Assembly (NCBI GenBank): GCA_023055355.1
Contig: JALJCS010000002.1
Coordinates: 82,671,001-82,735,000 of the forward strand
Source: Agelaius tricolor
Lineage: Eukaryota > Chordata > Aves > Passeriformes > Icteridae
DNA: 64,000 bases
Direction of reading: 5' to 3'
Made by a program: the position numbers and the translations under genes. The stretch's first letter is position 1, and every line of letters begins with the position of its first letter. The notes below the pieces were generated by a model. That model made no database searches and was not told the DNA's origin. It saw nothing but the letters and a program-made list of their open reading frames with translations. Shown here one piece after another: positions 12,101 to 25,500 of this stretch.

Positions 12101-14614
12101 CCAAGGAATGCATATTATTCATGTCTTGCATTCATACCCTGGACCTTTGTGAGATGTCCTCTGTTCTTTCAAGTTCAAATGAATTTCAAACTGAGGTTGT
12201 GGAACTGAAAAAGCTTCAGAGGATAAATTTGCACTGTAAAATATTAAGCTTTACTTAATTAGATGCATTAATGATCAGGCTTTTTTGTAAAAAAGCAGTA
12301 GGGATTGGTTTGCTAATTTTCATCACGCAAACAAAATGCCAAAGATCTTGGAAACAATTCAGAGGAGAACTTATTAGGGGAAAATGAAAAACATTAAAGG
12401 AGTAAAAGGAGAGTGGAAGAATTAAAAAGAAAAAAAAAGTTATTGCCTGCTTACTGGCAGTCTTATTTATTTTTTGGATTTTGCATTTTAATTTAATTAT
12501 TATAATCCCATTTGAAGTGCAACGTTTTACATGAGAAAAAATATCCTAATGACTGAGCTTTAAAGAGAGAGAACGGAAGGAATTAAACTTAATTGTATTA
12601 CAGAAGGTTTAGTATTGTAAGTTTTCTGGCTTTCCAGTGAGCTAAATAATAAAATTAATATTTAATTAATACATATTAAGGAACAACTAGATACTTGTCA
12701 CTTGGTGGCTGAGTATGTATTCAATGTACTTGATTTTTTCTTTCCTCGTTGAAAAGATGGAGTGAAAACAGGCCTCTGTTACAATGTTAAAGTGGCTGAT
12801 TCTTGAGAAGACACTGCCCTGGTTGAGGCATTTTTTCAGCCTCAATAGTGTTCAAGATCAAGTGACACATCTACTAACTGATTTTTTGTTTCTCACCTTA
12901 TTGAATGCAACACGTGCCAGCAGACTTTTCTTTCACTCTCTATTCCCAGTGCAGAGCAGCAATGGCTCAGATTGATTTTGTATTTTCTGAAACAAGGGAA
13001 TGTATAGATGTTCTTGTATACATGACCACTTAGTTGCTTTAAAGTTTTGTTCTGAGGTAGTTATTTCTTAAATATAGAAACATGGCAGTTAATATATCGT
13101 TCTACAAAAATTCAGTTTCTCCTAAAATGTATTTTAATGGAAGAAGTGAAAGAAAAACTTAAGGTCCTTTGAAAATTCAAACATTCAAAAATTATCCTCC
13201 TAGGAACAGGAAATTTAATTTACAGATCTCAATTTTTAAATGGAACTGTTGAAAATCTCCACAATCTGTAGTCATTATGTTTGTATTTGTTTAAAATGCA
13301 TCTGTTTAAAAACTGTTTTCCAAAACCAGAGCAATTAGATTACTCTTTAGTGAAAGCTTAGATTTGTCTCTAATTTTCCAGAATCAGAATGCACAATAGG
13401 TAAAACAAGAAAATAGTGTTAACCTGAGAACTCATAATAAAATTATGAGAGAGAATTTTGAAGTACTTCCAACCTGTGTTGGTTCCTGGGGATTTTTTCG
13501 TCAGAATGGCTCCAACAAAGGACACCCAAATTCATCCAGGGGCTGTCAAGTTCTCTTTGAAAAATATTACAGTCAGTCATGCATAATGTTCCAGTTAATA
13601 CTAGAATCAGAGGAGACAAGGATGGAACCACCTTAATCAGATGCTAAATACTGAGTAACTCATGGTAACAGTACTATTTTCCAGTACTATAGCTAGATTA
13701 AATATTTCAATATTAAATTGCACTAAAACAATATCAAAGCAGAGGAATTGAGAGTCTTGTGTAAAGGTGTATAACTAATGCAAAACGCCAAAAAACTAAT
13801 GAATGTTGTTCATTATTGTCTGTGATATTTTGGAGTTCCTAAGTGACATACAAGAAGAATTACTTTATCAAATTAGTAATACGATATAAACATAAGCTTA
13901 GAAAAAGCCAAATCTTTCAGATTTGGAAATATAAAACTTTGTCTGTGACTTATGTGACCTATTTTTATCTGTCACGTGTTCAGAAAGGTGTTCCTTTCCT
14001 GAAAAAAAAAAACAAACCCAGAAATTACCAAAAACAACAAATATTACAGTATCCCTCCCTCTTGGAAAAGTTTCTTAAAAATATTCCCAGTGCTAGGCAT
14101 CTATATTATTAGTGTCTTGAGTATTTTTGACTTGTTCTCCATCTGCAAATACTTAGTTTCACACTATGCTATTTCGTTCAGCAATTTGTAAAGCTGCACT
14201 AATTTGGGAACAAGGGAAGGAGAGGTTACTCTAAATCTATGCTTTTAGAGTCAACAGCCTTCTTTCTTTTCCACCTTCTGAATATGACCACACTGATGGT
14301 AGAGCCTTATGATTTCCATAGGATGTATGCACAGGAAAGCAGCAGGCATTGGGTGATGCACAGGCATTAGTGCTGGGAGGCACTCAAACCTTGTGTCATC
14401 ATGGTGACAATCTTCAGAGCACAGGTCAGCATAAAAAGATATGACATAATTTTTCCAGTCATGAGAAGAGCTTAACACCAGTGTTTAAAGTTCTAATGGT
14501 TCAAAAGCTGCAACTTCTAAAGCAGCATTCCTGAAGGGAAGTTAGAAAGGGTCTCCATTCACTATTGCTGGGAGACATATACTGTCAAGGTATTAGTGGG
14601 TCTAGGGTCTTCAG
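12101..14614. other. Gene-free stretch, nothing recognised
   Basis: AT-rich, with chance frames under 90 codons, and no CR1 or LTR signature found. The overlapping frames on both strands around 13443-13636 have no recognisable domain. Confidence 0.4.
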
Positions 14615-14649
14615 TGAGACATAAGCATTTGTGGGTTGCAATAAGGTTG

Positions 14650-14655
14650 TTTATT
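14650..14655 (-). promoter_or_regulatory. Poly(A) signal of LTR family E
   Basis: TTTATT on the plus strand is AATAAA on the minus strand, in the context TGCAATAAA. It lies about 280 bp downstream of the TATA-like box in the same orientation. Confidence 0.55.
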
Positions 14656-14930
14656 GCATGAATATATCAGTCTCGAAGGCAAAGAGTTCAGGAAGTTAAA
14701 GTCCATGCAAAAGCTTTCTGGCACGGAGTTCCGGGTTCTGTGCAGGAGCAGCGGCAGCAGAAGCAGCAGGTGTTCCCTGGTGCAGAGTGTGATGTTCCAA
14801 GCAGCAGCAGGGAACACAGCCTTCCTTCCTTCTTGTGTCCTTCTTGTTGTCTTCTCCTTCTTGCTGTTGTGGTTGTTGATAGTCGTGGTTGTGGTGGTCA
14901 TTGATGATGATTGCACCCATTACAGGGCAT

Positions 14931-14942
14931 TTTATTTATAAA
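14931..14942 (-). promoter_or_regulatory. TATA-like box of LTR family E
   Basis: The minus strand reads TTTATAAATAAA, with more GC-rich sequence on its downstream side (about 14710-14930). This is the arrangement expected at a U3/R boundary. Confidence 0.5.
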
Positions 14943-15543
14943 TCATCCAATCAGCTAAAACCACAATTTTAAAATGTTTTTTCTAAACCAATCTAAACTT
15001 GATTCTAATGTGTGAAAGTAGAACAAAAGTAGTGTCAGTCCTTACCTAAAAAGCTATGTATATAATACTATCTATTTATACAAATGTATTCTCTATTTTC
15101 TTACTTAAAATTTATGTGTATAAGTTTATCTATCTACATGAATAGTTATATTTATTTACAGATCTAATTTTATCTGTTTTATGTGAATAATTCTATCTAT
15201 TCTAGTGGCAAGGTTCTGCTATGTTTTTGTTAAGTCTGGAACTAAGTTGTTGAACTTTAAACTAGGCCTTAGGGCCTTTACTAGCTAGCACAGTTTCTTA
15301 AGGCATTTAAAAATGTATCTCTGCTTACTTAAAACTATAACTTACACTTCTACTTACTTAAAGCTTAAACCTATACTTCAATTTCCTATTCATGTGGCTT
15401 AATATATCTTAGTTTCTATAAAAAATTCAACCCCTGCATTCATCTCCCTCTCTGAGGAACTCAGAGAGGCATGCATTCCAACAATATTCTATTTCTTTAG
15501 AGATACCTTGAGAGAAATATATTATTTCCCTAGTCCTTCCACA

Positions 15544-18360
15544 TTTCACCCCCACAGAGTTCTGTTATCATTACTCCCTTTCTAATATTTTTATTCACCT
15601 TTCTATTTAAAGTATATGTATGAACACATTCACAGGGTGTCATTTGAGCATTGACATATCATTAACAAAGCTTCATTCATATTCATCTACATATTCAGTA
15701 TTTGCTCAGTGTTAGGAAGCTGGCAGAAAAGGCACGTATTCCACTGGAGATGAAATGTGGGATCATATTAATTAATTCATCACTATAAATCACTGGAAGA
15801 GAGCATGTCTTGTTAGCTTCAGTTGCTCAGATAGCAATCAGTGGCTCATTAGCTTTAAAAATATCAACCTGGTTGAGGTATCATTGCTCTGCACTGTAGA
15901 CTGATGAGGCACATTAGAACAAATGCTACATGGCACACAGAAAAATTGCTTTTACCCATTATCCCAGCTACATGCACACAATCATATTGGAAAATCACTG
16001 GTAAAGACACTCAGTCAATGACCAAAAAAGCACTGTAACTGACCACAGCTTTTGGCCTTAATTTGCTGCTAAGTGCTACTTAGCCCCAGTCCTACCTGCC
16101 TTGTGAGTGCAATGCTCTGATTTGACCTGAGCAAGGGGATTCAGATTAGTTCAGAAGCAAATAGTTCAGCCCCGTCTATTTTTTATGTTAGTGAAAGACA
16201 TTTTCACTCATTACCAAAGCTTATTTTTATATGAGATGCATAAAAGTAACCAAAAATCCAATAATTATATGTAGTTGTAATACAAAAATTTAAAAAGCAT
16301 ATATACTTAAAAGAACATTTTTGAAGTGTGAACAATAGTATCTTCAATGTTAAATGAGTCTCTTGTAATTAATATGGTCACATAAATGTAAGCATTAGGT
16401 GGTTTCAGCAGCTTTTTGCCCTCCAAAAGGACTCCAATTTTTCAAAGAGATAATTATTCAGTCATTTCTGCAGAGGTTTTCAGGTATCCAAACAAATTGA
16501 AAGGGAAGAGCACAAGCAGAGTTAAGTAGGGGCTCGGCATACATAAAAGGTACTCTGAAGTGTCAGTATGCTCAGCCAAACGCAATAGATGTAGTTTCTG
16601 AAAGACACAATTATGCCAAGACTGCAAGGGTAGACTAGGAGAGCAACAAGCCTTCACTAGTTTCTCAACACTGAGCATCAAGTCGATTTTAACAGCAAAC
16701 ATGTAAAAGAAGCATACACTTGTAAATTCGGGGGGTTTTACACAGTGGAAGATGTAATTAAATGTCTATCTCTGTTCTCACAATTTGCTGACTTGTCAAG
16801 CCACAAACTAAGAATGTTTTCTGAGCCTCTACCACCTGTTTCTTCATGTAGTACCTGGAGTGAAAGGCAGCCTGGAACATGTCAAAAAGAAAGCAGCCAG
16901 CAGAAATAGAATCTCTGGGAGCGACTTGGTACTGTACACATGTGTGAGTGACGTAGCATGCCCTCAGGCCCAGCCATCAGAAAACTCTGTGTACAGTCTC
17001 ATCCATCAATTCCTGTCTGCAAAATGTCCTTTAAGGCATGAATTTCTCATGTTACGCTTCCATTAACTTAAAGGTCTGTATCTTATAATCAGTTTTATTT
17101 ATACTGCTATCTTTAAGCTGCTATGGATAAATGTTTAATGTTCAAACAATTTTACCTGAGCTATTACAAATTTGAAAACATTCAGTGATTTAAGTAGTCA
17201 CCTTTGCAGTGAAAATCTTGGTGCATCTAGTCTTTTAGAGAAACATTGAAAATTTTCAAGGTAATTATGGCTTATATTTAACAGCTTAAACTACTTTTCA
17301 AATTAAATGTAAAGCCACCATCATCAAAACAGATATATCTGCTGACCTGTCTTAGAATGCATGCCAGCAGGCTATCACTACTCATTCTTAATTTTTAGAT
17401 TGATTTTAATTACTAAAATAGAGAATCAATTTATTTTATAAGTTGCAGCATGTGATGGCATCCAGAGCAGTTTCTAAGAAAAATTGCAGTAGTCATGGAT
17501 ATTCACATATAGGTTAGCTCTTTCTCTTCTGATTGCATTTTAAAAATTCTAAGTGTGTTTTTTTTTCATTAGCTCAATTTGGTTGTGTGCTCCTTTGATC
17601 CCAAATATTCAACATCGACCTGGGAAACCTGAACATAAAAAATGTCTGGGTTAACCTTCTGCAAGGTCAGAGTGCAGGCTGAATGGAGAGTGAAAGACAC
17701 CTTCAGTTTAATGCTTCATGCAAAAGCCAACCTTTTCCTTCTGTAATTCTTTGTTTCCCCATTTCACTATCAGACTAACACTACTGGACATTTTTCTCCT
17801 AGACTGCAACCCGGCTTTGGATGAAGAGAGACACCTGACACTCTTGCTCTTTCTTCTGAGGATTTTTCAATCTGTAATCACGGCATTGGATGTCACACAA
17901 CTTTCAGGAATGCTACTCTTACTGGCAAAGACTGTCTGTTCTGTGCTTCAGAAAGTGTCCATCTGTGTCTAACACTATACTTCCTACGTGATGTGAACCC
18001 AGCCCTTAGAAGAAATGTGAATGAAGTGAAACCAAGAGCCATGCAACGATCCCACACCACTGAAAGCGTAGGAATCACAGCAAGTAGTGGCACCTACCAC
18101 CTCAATTACTAAAAAATATATGTAGCTTTTGTTTGGATGCTTAGAGTTCTTTAGTTTCCAGTACTTTGATGTGATTTATGCTTTGAAATACAGCTCACAA
18201 TTTTCATGTCATTGCTATATCTGCCAACTAGAGAAGAGATGATGAAAAAATGGAAGAAATGTAGATTAATCCTACTTGGACAGCTCTGAAGTGTAGCTTT
18301 TATCTGAATGTTTTTTAAAGATATTCTATCTTACCCCAATTTGGGAAAAAAAATTAATAT
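15544..18360. other. Gene-free stretch, possibly with ERV remnant at its left edge
   Basis: The first dozen bases (TTTCACCCCCAC) may be the polypurine tract of the ERV whose LTR ends at 15543. Beyond that I recognise nothing. An 84-codon frame at 17718-17972 follows an acceptor-like TTTTCTCCTAG (17793-17803) but has no matching donor or known domain. Confidence 0.4.
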
Positions 18361-19530
18361 TGTGAAGGCACAAAAAGCTCATCTCCCATGCACACAGAGG
18401 AAGGCAGAGGGCAGTAGGGGAAGCCCAGTGCCCCAGTCAGAGACACGAGCCCCTGCCCTGCCCCACCTCCTCCCAAGGATGTCTTGGTGAGCACCATCAC
18501 CATAGGTCTTGCAGGGTGGGGGTCATTGTTAGATGCAGGAGAAGAGCAACCTGGGGTTGTGCAATACTTATTATGGAAGAAATCAGAGGTGGGGAAAGGG
18601 AGGCATCAAAATCAAATGGGACTGAGGAAGAGTGAGACAACAAAAGAAAAGGGATATAAAAGGTGTCAGTTGCCTGTAAACAGCTTGCAGGTCAGCATGC
18701 TGGTCTGGCCATGTCCTGTACCTGAGCAGCATGGTCTGTCCTGTCTTTTCATTAAATTTCATTAATTCATTAATTAAATTGCATTTCTAGATCCCTTCTG
18801 TGTGCATGTGTGTTTGGAGTCTGAGCGCAGCAAATTGGAGTCTGCATCTGCTAGGCAGTGAATATCAAGCAGGAATAGCCAGTGAGTAGAATAAGAGTTT
18901 GAGATGGATCCTGGAGAGATCAGAGGGTCTATGGGCTGGCTATTGGAGAGTCAAGAGACTTCAGCCAGCTTCCAGAGAGTTTGTGCAGTCTGGGGATTGT
19001 TTGTGAGACCATTTGTGCAGGTGTGCATGAGGCAGGGGTGGCTAGGGTATTCCTACTGGAGAAGTGCTAGCTTTTGGGGGATCCATGTGTGTATCTGTGC
19101 CTGTGCTGATGTGTGCAGAGGTCTCTCCCAGCAGCCAAAGTGGGGTTGCAGCATTGAGGGCTTCTGTGTGCAAGTGCACCCCTGGGAAAACTGGGATCCA
19201 GGGACTGATGCTGGGCAGAGTGTCTGAGTCTAGTGCTGGAGGGATCCACATTGTACATGTTTCTAGGTATTTTCCCAATAATGAGCCTCCATCATACTCA
19301 GCCGGAGTAAGAGGGATCAGTCCATTGGCCCTGTGTGTGATCATGAGAGAGCTGCATTTCCTGTCTGTGTTGGTCTGTGCTGCCAGCTGTGTGCCTGTGT
19401 GTATGTGCACAGTGTGCATGTGTGCCTACTGGGAACATGCTCAGCCTTGCTACTGGGTGGGCCTGGGGACAAGCAGCAGAAGCTTCACTTCTATCAGGCT
19501 ATTGGATTTGGCAGTAGCTAATGTTAAATA
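18361..19530 (+). mobile_element. ERV-derived LTR plus GT-rich leader (family F)
   Basis: A promoter-like unit has TATAAAAGG at 18655-18663 and an ATTAAA poly(A)-type signal at 18751-18756. It is followed by roughly 700 bp of GC- and GT-rich sequence (TGTGTGTTTGGAGTCTGAG, GAGATCAGAGGGTCTATGGG, TGTGCAGAGGTCTCTCCC). That stretch stands out from the AT-rich surroundings and resembles a leader of an avian ERV I recall. The left end is proposed at TGTGAAGGCA and the right end near 19530 where composition returns to background; both are approximate. The 155-codon and overlapping frames inside are composition by-products. Confidence 0.55.
18655..18663 (+). promoter_or_regulatory. TATA box of ERV family F
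   Basis: TATAAAAGG is a near-ideal TATA box. The ATTAAA signal follows about 90 bp downstream, a normal distance for a short R region. Confidence 0.55.
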
Positions 19531-22500
19531 AGTCTGACCTATGTGGTGGAAAAGGATGAATGTGTCAGTAGGAAAATTTCAGGCTTTCCTTTTTCCTGTA
19601 CCTGTACATTAGGCACAAGCAATAAATCTGATATTCTCCACCTGAAAGACTGAGAGTATCACCTTTGTGAAATCTCTAGGTCCTAATCAGTGAATATGCC
19701 TCATGTGATGGCTTGCCACAGCATAGGGTGCACCTCTAGCAAGCCCAGTGATAGAATCTGGACCTGACTGCAATCAGCAGTAGTACCAAAGTCTCAGAGG
19801 AAGCCTGACCTTGGCCCCATTACACTTTTAGAATGTGTCAGCATGAAAGTGTCATCCTCTGTACTGAGACTAAATTTGGTAAAACTACTGCAGTATCAGG
19901 TTCTATTGCTGCACTTCGCTAGAATAAGTTACTTTGTTTTGCAGTTGAATTACTTGAAATTATAATGATGCAGGAGGTATATGCCTTTCAATAGGATTAT
20001 GCACAATGTTATGCCAGTTAATATGTTTAACCAGTGTTAGAAGGATGGTGTCCTAATGAGATGTTCATGCATCTGCCTTTTTTCTGTCTACTCATATGTA
20101 TTTTGCTACAGAATCATTCTTAATGTTGTCCTTTATTCTTCATGTAAGACACAGATTTTGTTTCCTGCCCACAAACACACTCTCAATCCACGTGAATCCA
20201 CCAGGCTGAAAGAGGGAGATTCAGGGATTTGTATATTCAGATTGAATGAAGATTTCTGTGAAATGTGCCTGTTTCATTAGTCAGAGAAGACCAGAAGTGC
20301 AGTGATACATTATTATGACATGGAGTTATTCTGTGTGATGCTGTCACATCCCCTTCTCCAACTACATTTGGCAAAGAGAAGCAAGAAATACCTGTGTGAA
20401 TATTATCTCAAATACTTGCCATATTATCATCTTCATCATATTAGAATTTCTTTAAAGCCAGGCCATGCTCTGTAACTTATCACACATAAAAAGAAAAACT
20501 AGTCTAAATATATAAAAGATAAGTAAATAAAAAATAATCTCTGAAAATGAAGCCAAAATATATTAAAAATCTGCTGATTAATAGACTTTAAAATATATGC
20601 AATGATTTGCATTAAGTAAGCTTTTTAAACTTAAGTAAAAAATATGGTAGATGAAAACAGAAAATGAAATGTGTGGTAGAAAAAAAAACAGAGTCATCTG
20701 CCTGCTTACTGATGTGAAATAAGCACTTAGAGAGTTAAATGGAATATAACAGTTCACCATTTTTGTTGGACCTTAAACACTTGGAATCAGGCTTTTTCCC
20801 TGAGTTCCAGTGGCATCTAATGATATTTTTAGAACTTTTCTAGCTGAACTAAAAATTATGCTTAGGTGGTGGTTTATACAGGAATCTTTATTCCTCTCTA
20901 GACAGTGAAATTCAATTTATAGGAAAAATACAGGGAAAAATTCCAATGCCCAATTAACTAATTATTCCATCAGGTCAGCAATACTATTATACCCCATGCA
21001 TTTCATGTAGGAGAAATAATTACCATCCCTACAAAAAAGTGCTGTTTCTTTAATCACAAGTGTTTACAGTTAACCTTCTCTTTAAAAAGGTACCTATGAG
21101 AACTAAGTTCCATAATCACTACTCTATTACTTCCAGATTAGGGACACTTAATACTGGCACACACTGTAGGTCAGCATTAGGTGTGTAAAATTGTATCACA
21201 CCACCTAACTTTAGACCTCTGCAACAGCAGAGATCTGTATGGGAGACAGTTGTCCAAACTCCCTTTATAGACAGAGGAATATAAGAGTGCTTCTAGAGTG
21301 ATTCATCTGGCCTATTTTAGCTGTCAACCTTGGGAGGAGATGAATCACAGTTTGGAAATACTTATTTGTTTCCAGTGACTCTAAAGGGACTTTCTATAAT
21401 TAGCTCAGATGTGGATGTCTCCACTGTAAATGCACAAAATTTGAAGTGATGAAGCCCACCTCGAGTCCGGAAATGAGGAGTATCTTCCTTCCTGAACTGT
21501 CCTGTTAAAATCATTGGCAGAGAATAAAACAAAAGTACTAATCTGCAGATGCTTTTTTTTCTACAAGATTTGCAGGATCTATAAAAAATTTTGAATAAAT
21601 GTACTAAAGGTTCAGGAAGTAGGGGAAAAAAACTAAGTGCAGTTTCAGGGAAACTAGGGAAATTATGGTAAGTAAACAAAGAGTTCTATTGAAAGTGGAA
21701 TTAATGAAGCTTAGGTTCCTATGGATTTGTGTTTCATGCTTGATTTATTTTGTAAGTGAATTTTAATACAGCTGCTGTTGAAACTCACTTCTTATTAGAC
21801 ATCCAAGATTCTTCAGAGGTGAGAACCATCCTGACTACCTCAGCCAGAGGAAAACCTCCAGTGAGAAAACAGGCATTATTGATTCTGGCACAGCCATGTT
21901 GTAAAAAAGTCTTGCCTAAAAAATTGATTCCCTGGTGCCTAGCAAGACATATATGTACTTTGGCTTTGTCCAAGTGTTCTCTCAGCTTTGTTCAAGTGAT
22001 CTCGCTTCCTTACCTAGACAGCAACGTGAAATGTCTGGGGATTTTGAGAACTCTTCTGCTCTATCAAGTTTAACTAAAATTTGCCAGAGGATATTCATCA
22101 AAAGTAATTGGGATTAACTAACAGAAAGATGTAGGATTTTGCACTGATGCACCTGTGCATTTACATAGGAAATAAAGGGAAAAAATAGGATGTAATTTGT
22201 TTAGGCCATTATAAAGATCCTTTCAGAAATCTAATTGCTGAGGACTTCAGATTTTACATCTTTTTTGAGAGGTCCCCTTCAGTCATTTTATGCCTCTTAA
22301 AAACATTCTAAGGTGAATAGTTCAGCACTAACAAAGCAAAGTGCCACCTGCTGCTCTTTAGATGTCTTATATCAAAGTTGTGAAATTACCTGACCCAAGA
22401 TGTTGATCTGTAAAATATTGAGCTACTTGATTCCACAAAGGTATGTGAGAAAATGTCTTTCTTCCATAATTATGCTGTTCTCAAATTAAAATAATTTTCC

Positions 22501-25500
22501 AGCCCAACTTCCATTGGTTCTTCTTTTGAACATTCAGATATGTATTTGAAATTTGGGGTTTTTTTAATATTTACAAGCTGTTTCCACAGCATCTCATTTC
22601 ATTAACTGCTGGAGAACAGAAATTGATCCATTTTGTCATGGTTTATTCAGTGTTTCTGAGAAAACAGGCTGAATGTAATTTTTTCTCCTCTTCACAGCTC
22701 CTCATTCTCCCATTTCTTTATCAGAGAAATGGTATGTATGACACAATGGTATTTGTGATAGTCTAATTACTGGCATAAATTCAGGATGAAGCTGTTACTG
22801 CATGCTGCAGCTCTCAGCCTCTGTCAGACTCTATGACAGTCTATATGATAGCTTCCAAACCACAGGAAATCTCAGGCATCTATCAGTGCACCTAGATAAT
22901 TTCACCACCTTCCTCACTAGGGTAGTACAGCAGTTAGAGTGAAGCAGCAGGGCAAGGAATAGGCCAGAGATGCATGCATTGAGCAGATTGCTCTCTTGTG
23001 ATGCACTGAAAGGGAAAAAATTTTGAACAAGGAAGAAATCTGAATCCTGCAAAAGCAGGATGGGGCAAAGTAAATCATTGCCCTTGAAGCTATGCTTATA
23101 TAAAATGTTGTGATTACTGTATTTGCATGAACTTTGTAAAAGTAGTGAGCAGGAATGCCACATTATGACCTTCCAGACTTTAGGCTTGTTCTTTGATCTT
23201 ATGTAAAATAACAGAAGGGTCTATAGCATTTGGAAGAAAGTCACTTTACACACATTGCTGAGGGTAGCTGGATATATGTCTCTGGTGACAGATTCAAAGA
23301 ATAAAATCAATTTCAACAAATAAAACTCAGTACTTCACAGTCTAAAACCTCTTAGCTATAACGATCCATGCTTATTCCACAACAATCAAAGCATAAAACA
23401 TACATAAATGGAAAGCAAGTGGACATAGGCTGAAGAAAGGAAGGCCTTCTGTAAGTGAAGAACCTACAATCTACCATTTCCCCTGTCCCTTCCTTCATGG
23501 GGGCTACATTATTTTTACATCAGAGTGAAAATGATTAATCTTCTTCATACATTTGTTATTACCTTTACATGACTTACTGGGTTTGGTCTGGAATTTGTTT
23601 TGTGTTCTACCTTCTAGAACTCTGTGCTTTTCATTTTCTCTGAAACCCTTATAATAGACTTTACTGAAATGCAATTACTAGGTTCTTAGGTTTATGGACC
23701 AAGACTGGCACCTTCTGGTGAGTGAATTTAAATTCACTGCAGAAATATGATATCCTAACAGACAGTGCTTTTAACAATTTGCTATTTAGAGGTATTCCAG
23801 TATCTTAGGTGGTTTTGTAACTTAGTTTAAATAAATAAAGTCATCATATTTTGCAACACACATACATGAATACAATTATACATAGATACAGAAGAATTTC
23901 CCTATGAGTTTATCACATTATTAATTAATGGTCATCAAATGGAACAAATTATTACATATAAATTGATTTTTGATTTTGACAGTAGGAAACTGGTGAATAT
24001 GATGGATTTTTAAAGTATAACGGAAGTTATTTGAGCTTATGGAACAACAGAAATGGGATTTAAACTTGAAAAATGTCATTAGTGTAGAGGTGCACTGTTT
24101 CAGGTAATTTTGCTGATATGTTCTAAGGCAGTACAGATATGTTTACAAAAGCTGGAACACTGGTCACTGAGGATCACAAAGCAGAGTACATTTTGCACAC
24201 ATTTTGGACTTGTTTGTTTGAACTGGTGCCATGATTAGAGACATTTCTGTTCACAGATTCTCAGTTACCAACACATCTTAAGATAAACTTTGATATTTAG
24301 CTATCCACACCATAATAACCCATTAAATCTCTATGACAGCAAACAGAAAGTTTTCTGCAGAGTTATTTGGATAGATTTTTAATATATAAGCTATAAATGT
24401 CACAAGGAGGGAAAGAATAAACTTTTCTTGTTTTGGGGTCAGACAGCCTAGCTTTTCATGTGCAGCAGCCATTGAAAATGGGAGCAAGACGCACAGCTAC
24501 TCTCTTTGAAAAGTGGTACATGTTGTCCAACAGAGCAGCTTTCTAAAATTGCAGACAGAGATTGATTTATGCCCTCTAATCTGCCCCTACAGTGCTATAC
24601 TAAAGGCAGAAGATGGCCTGAATTAAAAATTCAAAATATTTGGTGAAATGTTTGCAGGATTCTTAGATATACTTAATTTCTACCTTTTTGTTTATTTGTT
24701 TTATTTTATGGTACTGATATTCCTGCATGACCTAGAATGCTGGAAAAGATGCATAGTTAATGTCCATTCACTAACTTGTTAATCAAAATTAAGATAGCAG
24801 TCAAAGGACCTGTCTCACTGTGTTCCTTCTACTCTGAGTTTTCCACTTTCCCCTAGCACCAGTATGAGCAACTCACCTTAAAGGCAATTGGTATTAACCC
24901 AATTCTGATAATTATGTCACTCTCTAAAACCATTTTATTTTTATCCAATGTTAGTGCAAATTCCACCATTGCTTTTAAACCTCCTGGTAGTTAATTGTAC
25001 GAAGTGTTACCAAGTCCAACAGATTATTTCACATAAGTCAAGGAACAGCTATCACTTGGCAATTCATTAATGCCTACAGACCAAATTAATCAGCCTAAAT
25101 GGTTTCATGCCCTGTATTCTTATCCCTTGTGTCACCCAGTCCCACTAGATTTCTGCTGAGTTGAATTCCATGCTCACTCAGATGCTCCCTCCTAGCACTT
25201 CACATTCCTGCTGTGCCTGCTCCCCACATCTCCTCCTAACTAGGTCAGAATAGAGAGAGAAAGAAAACAGTACACCAATTTGTAGTTTTTCAGTCTCAGA
25301 CAGCACCTGGCTGGATGCCATTCACTTCAGGAGTAAGGCAACTTGCTGTCCTTGAAATAATAGCATAAGAGCTGCCAACCAATTGTGCTTGATGGGACAT
25401 TATCACTGGATAAATTGCTTTCCTACAGCAGTACCATTCACTTTAAGGATTTACTGCAGATAACTATAATGGGAAAGTTGTGATAGTATAGGGGAAGAAG

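Larger units (their letters stand above)
14615..15543 (-). mobile_element. Long retroviral LTR, about 0.93 kb (family E)
   Basis: On the minus strand the element would start TGTGGAAGGACTAGGG at 15543. A TATA-like TTTATAAATAAA lies at 14942-14931, TGCAATAAA at 14658-14650 supplies the poly(A) signal, and the LTR ends near 14615. This U3-R-U5 order and the distances fit an LTR. The plus strand is rich in CTATCTATTTATAC-like runs, which I associate with a songbird LTR. GTGGGGGTGAAA lies directly outside the 5' end on the minus strand and resembles a polypurine tract. CTTCAG on the left and TTTCAC on the right could be a decayed 6-bp target duplication. Both ends are provisional. Confidence 0.6.

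Noticed and set aside
14611..14941. Frames of 74-101 codons with Thr/Asn/His- or Val-rich runs
   Set aside because: They sit in the R region of the family E LTR. The runs come from GTTGTG/GATGAT-type simple sequence.
17718..17972. Possible exon after an acceptor-like TTTTCTCCTAG
   Set aside because: No matching donor, no known domain and no neighbouring exon candidate, so it cannot be supported.
19064..19531. 155-codon plus-strand open frame, the longest in the window
   Set aside because: It lies in the GT-rich leader of an ERV-like repeat and overlaps open frames in other phases and on the other strand. The translation is Cys/Val/Ser-rich low complexity with no domain.
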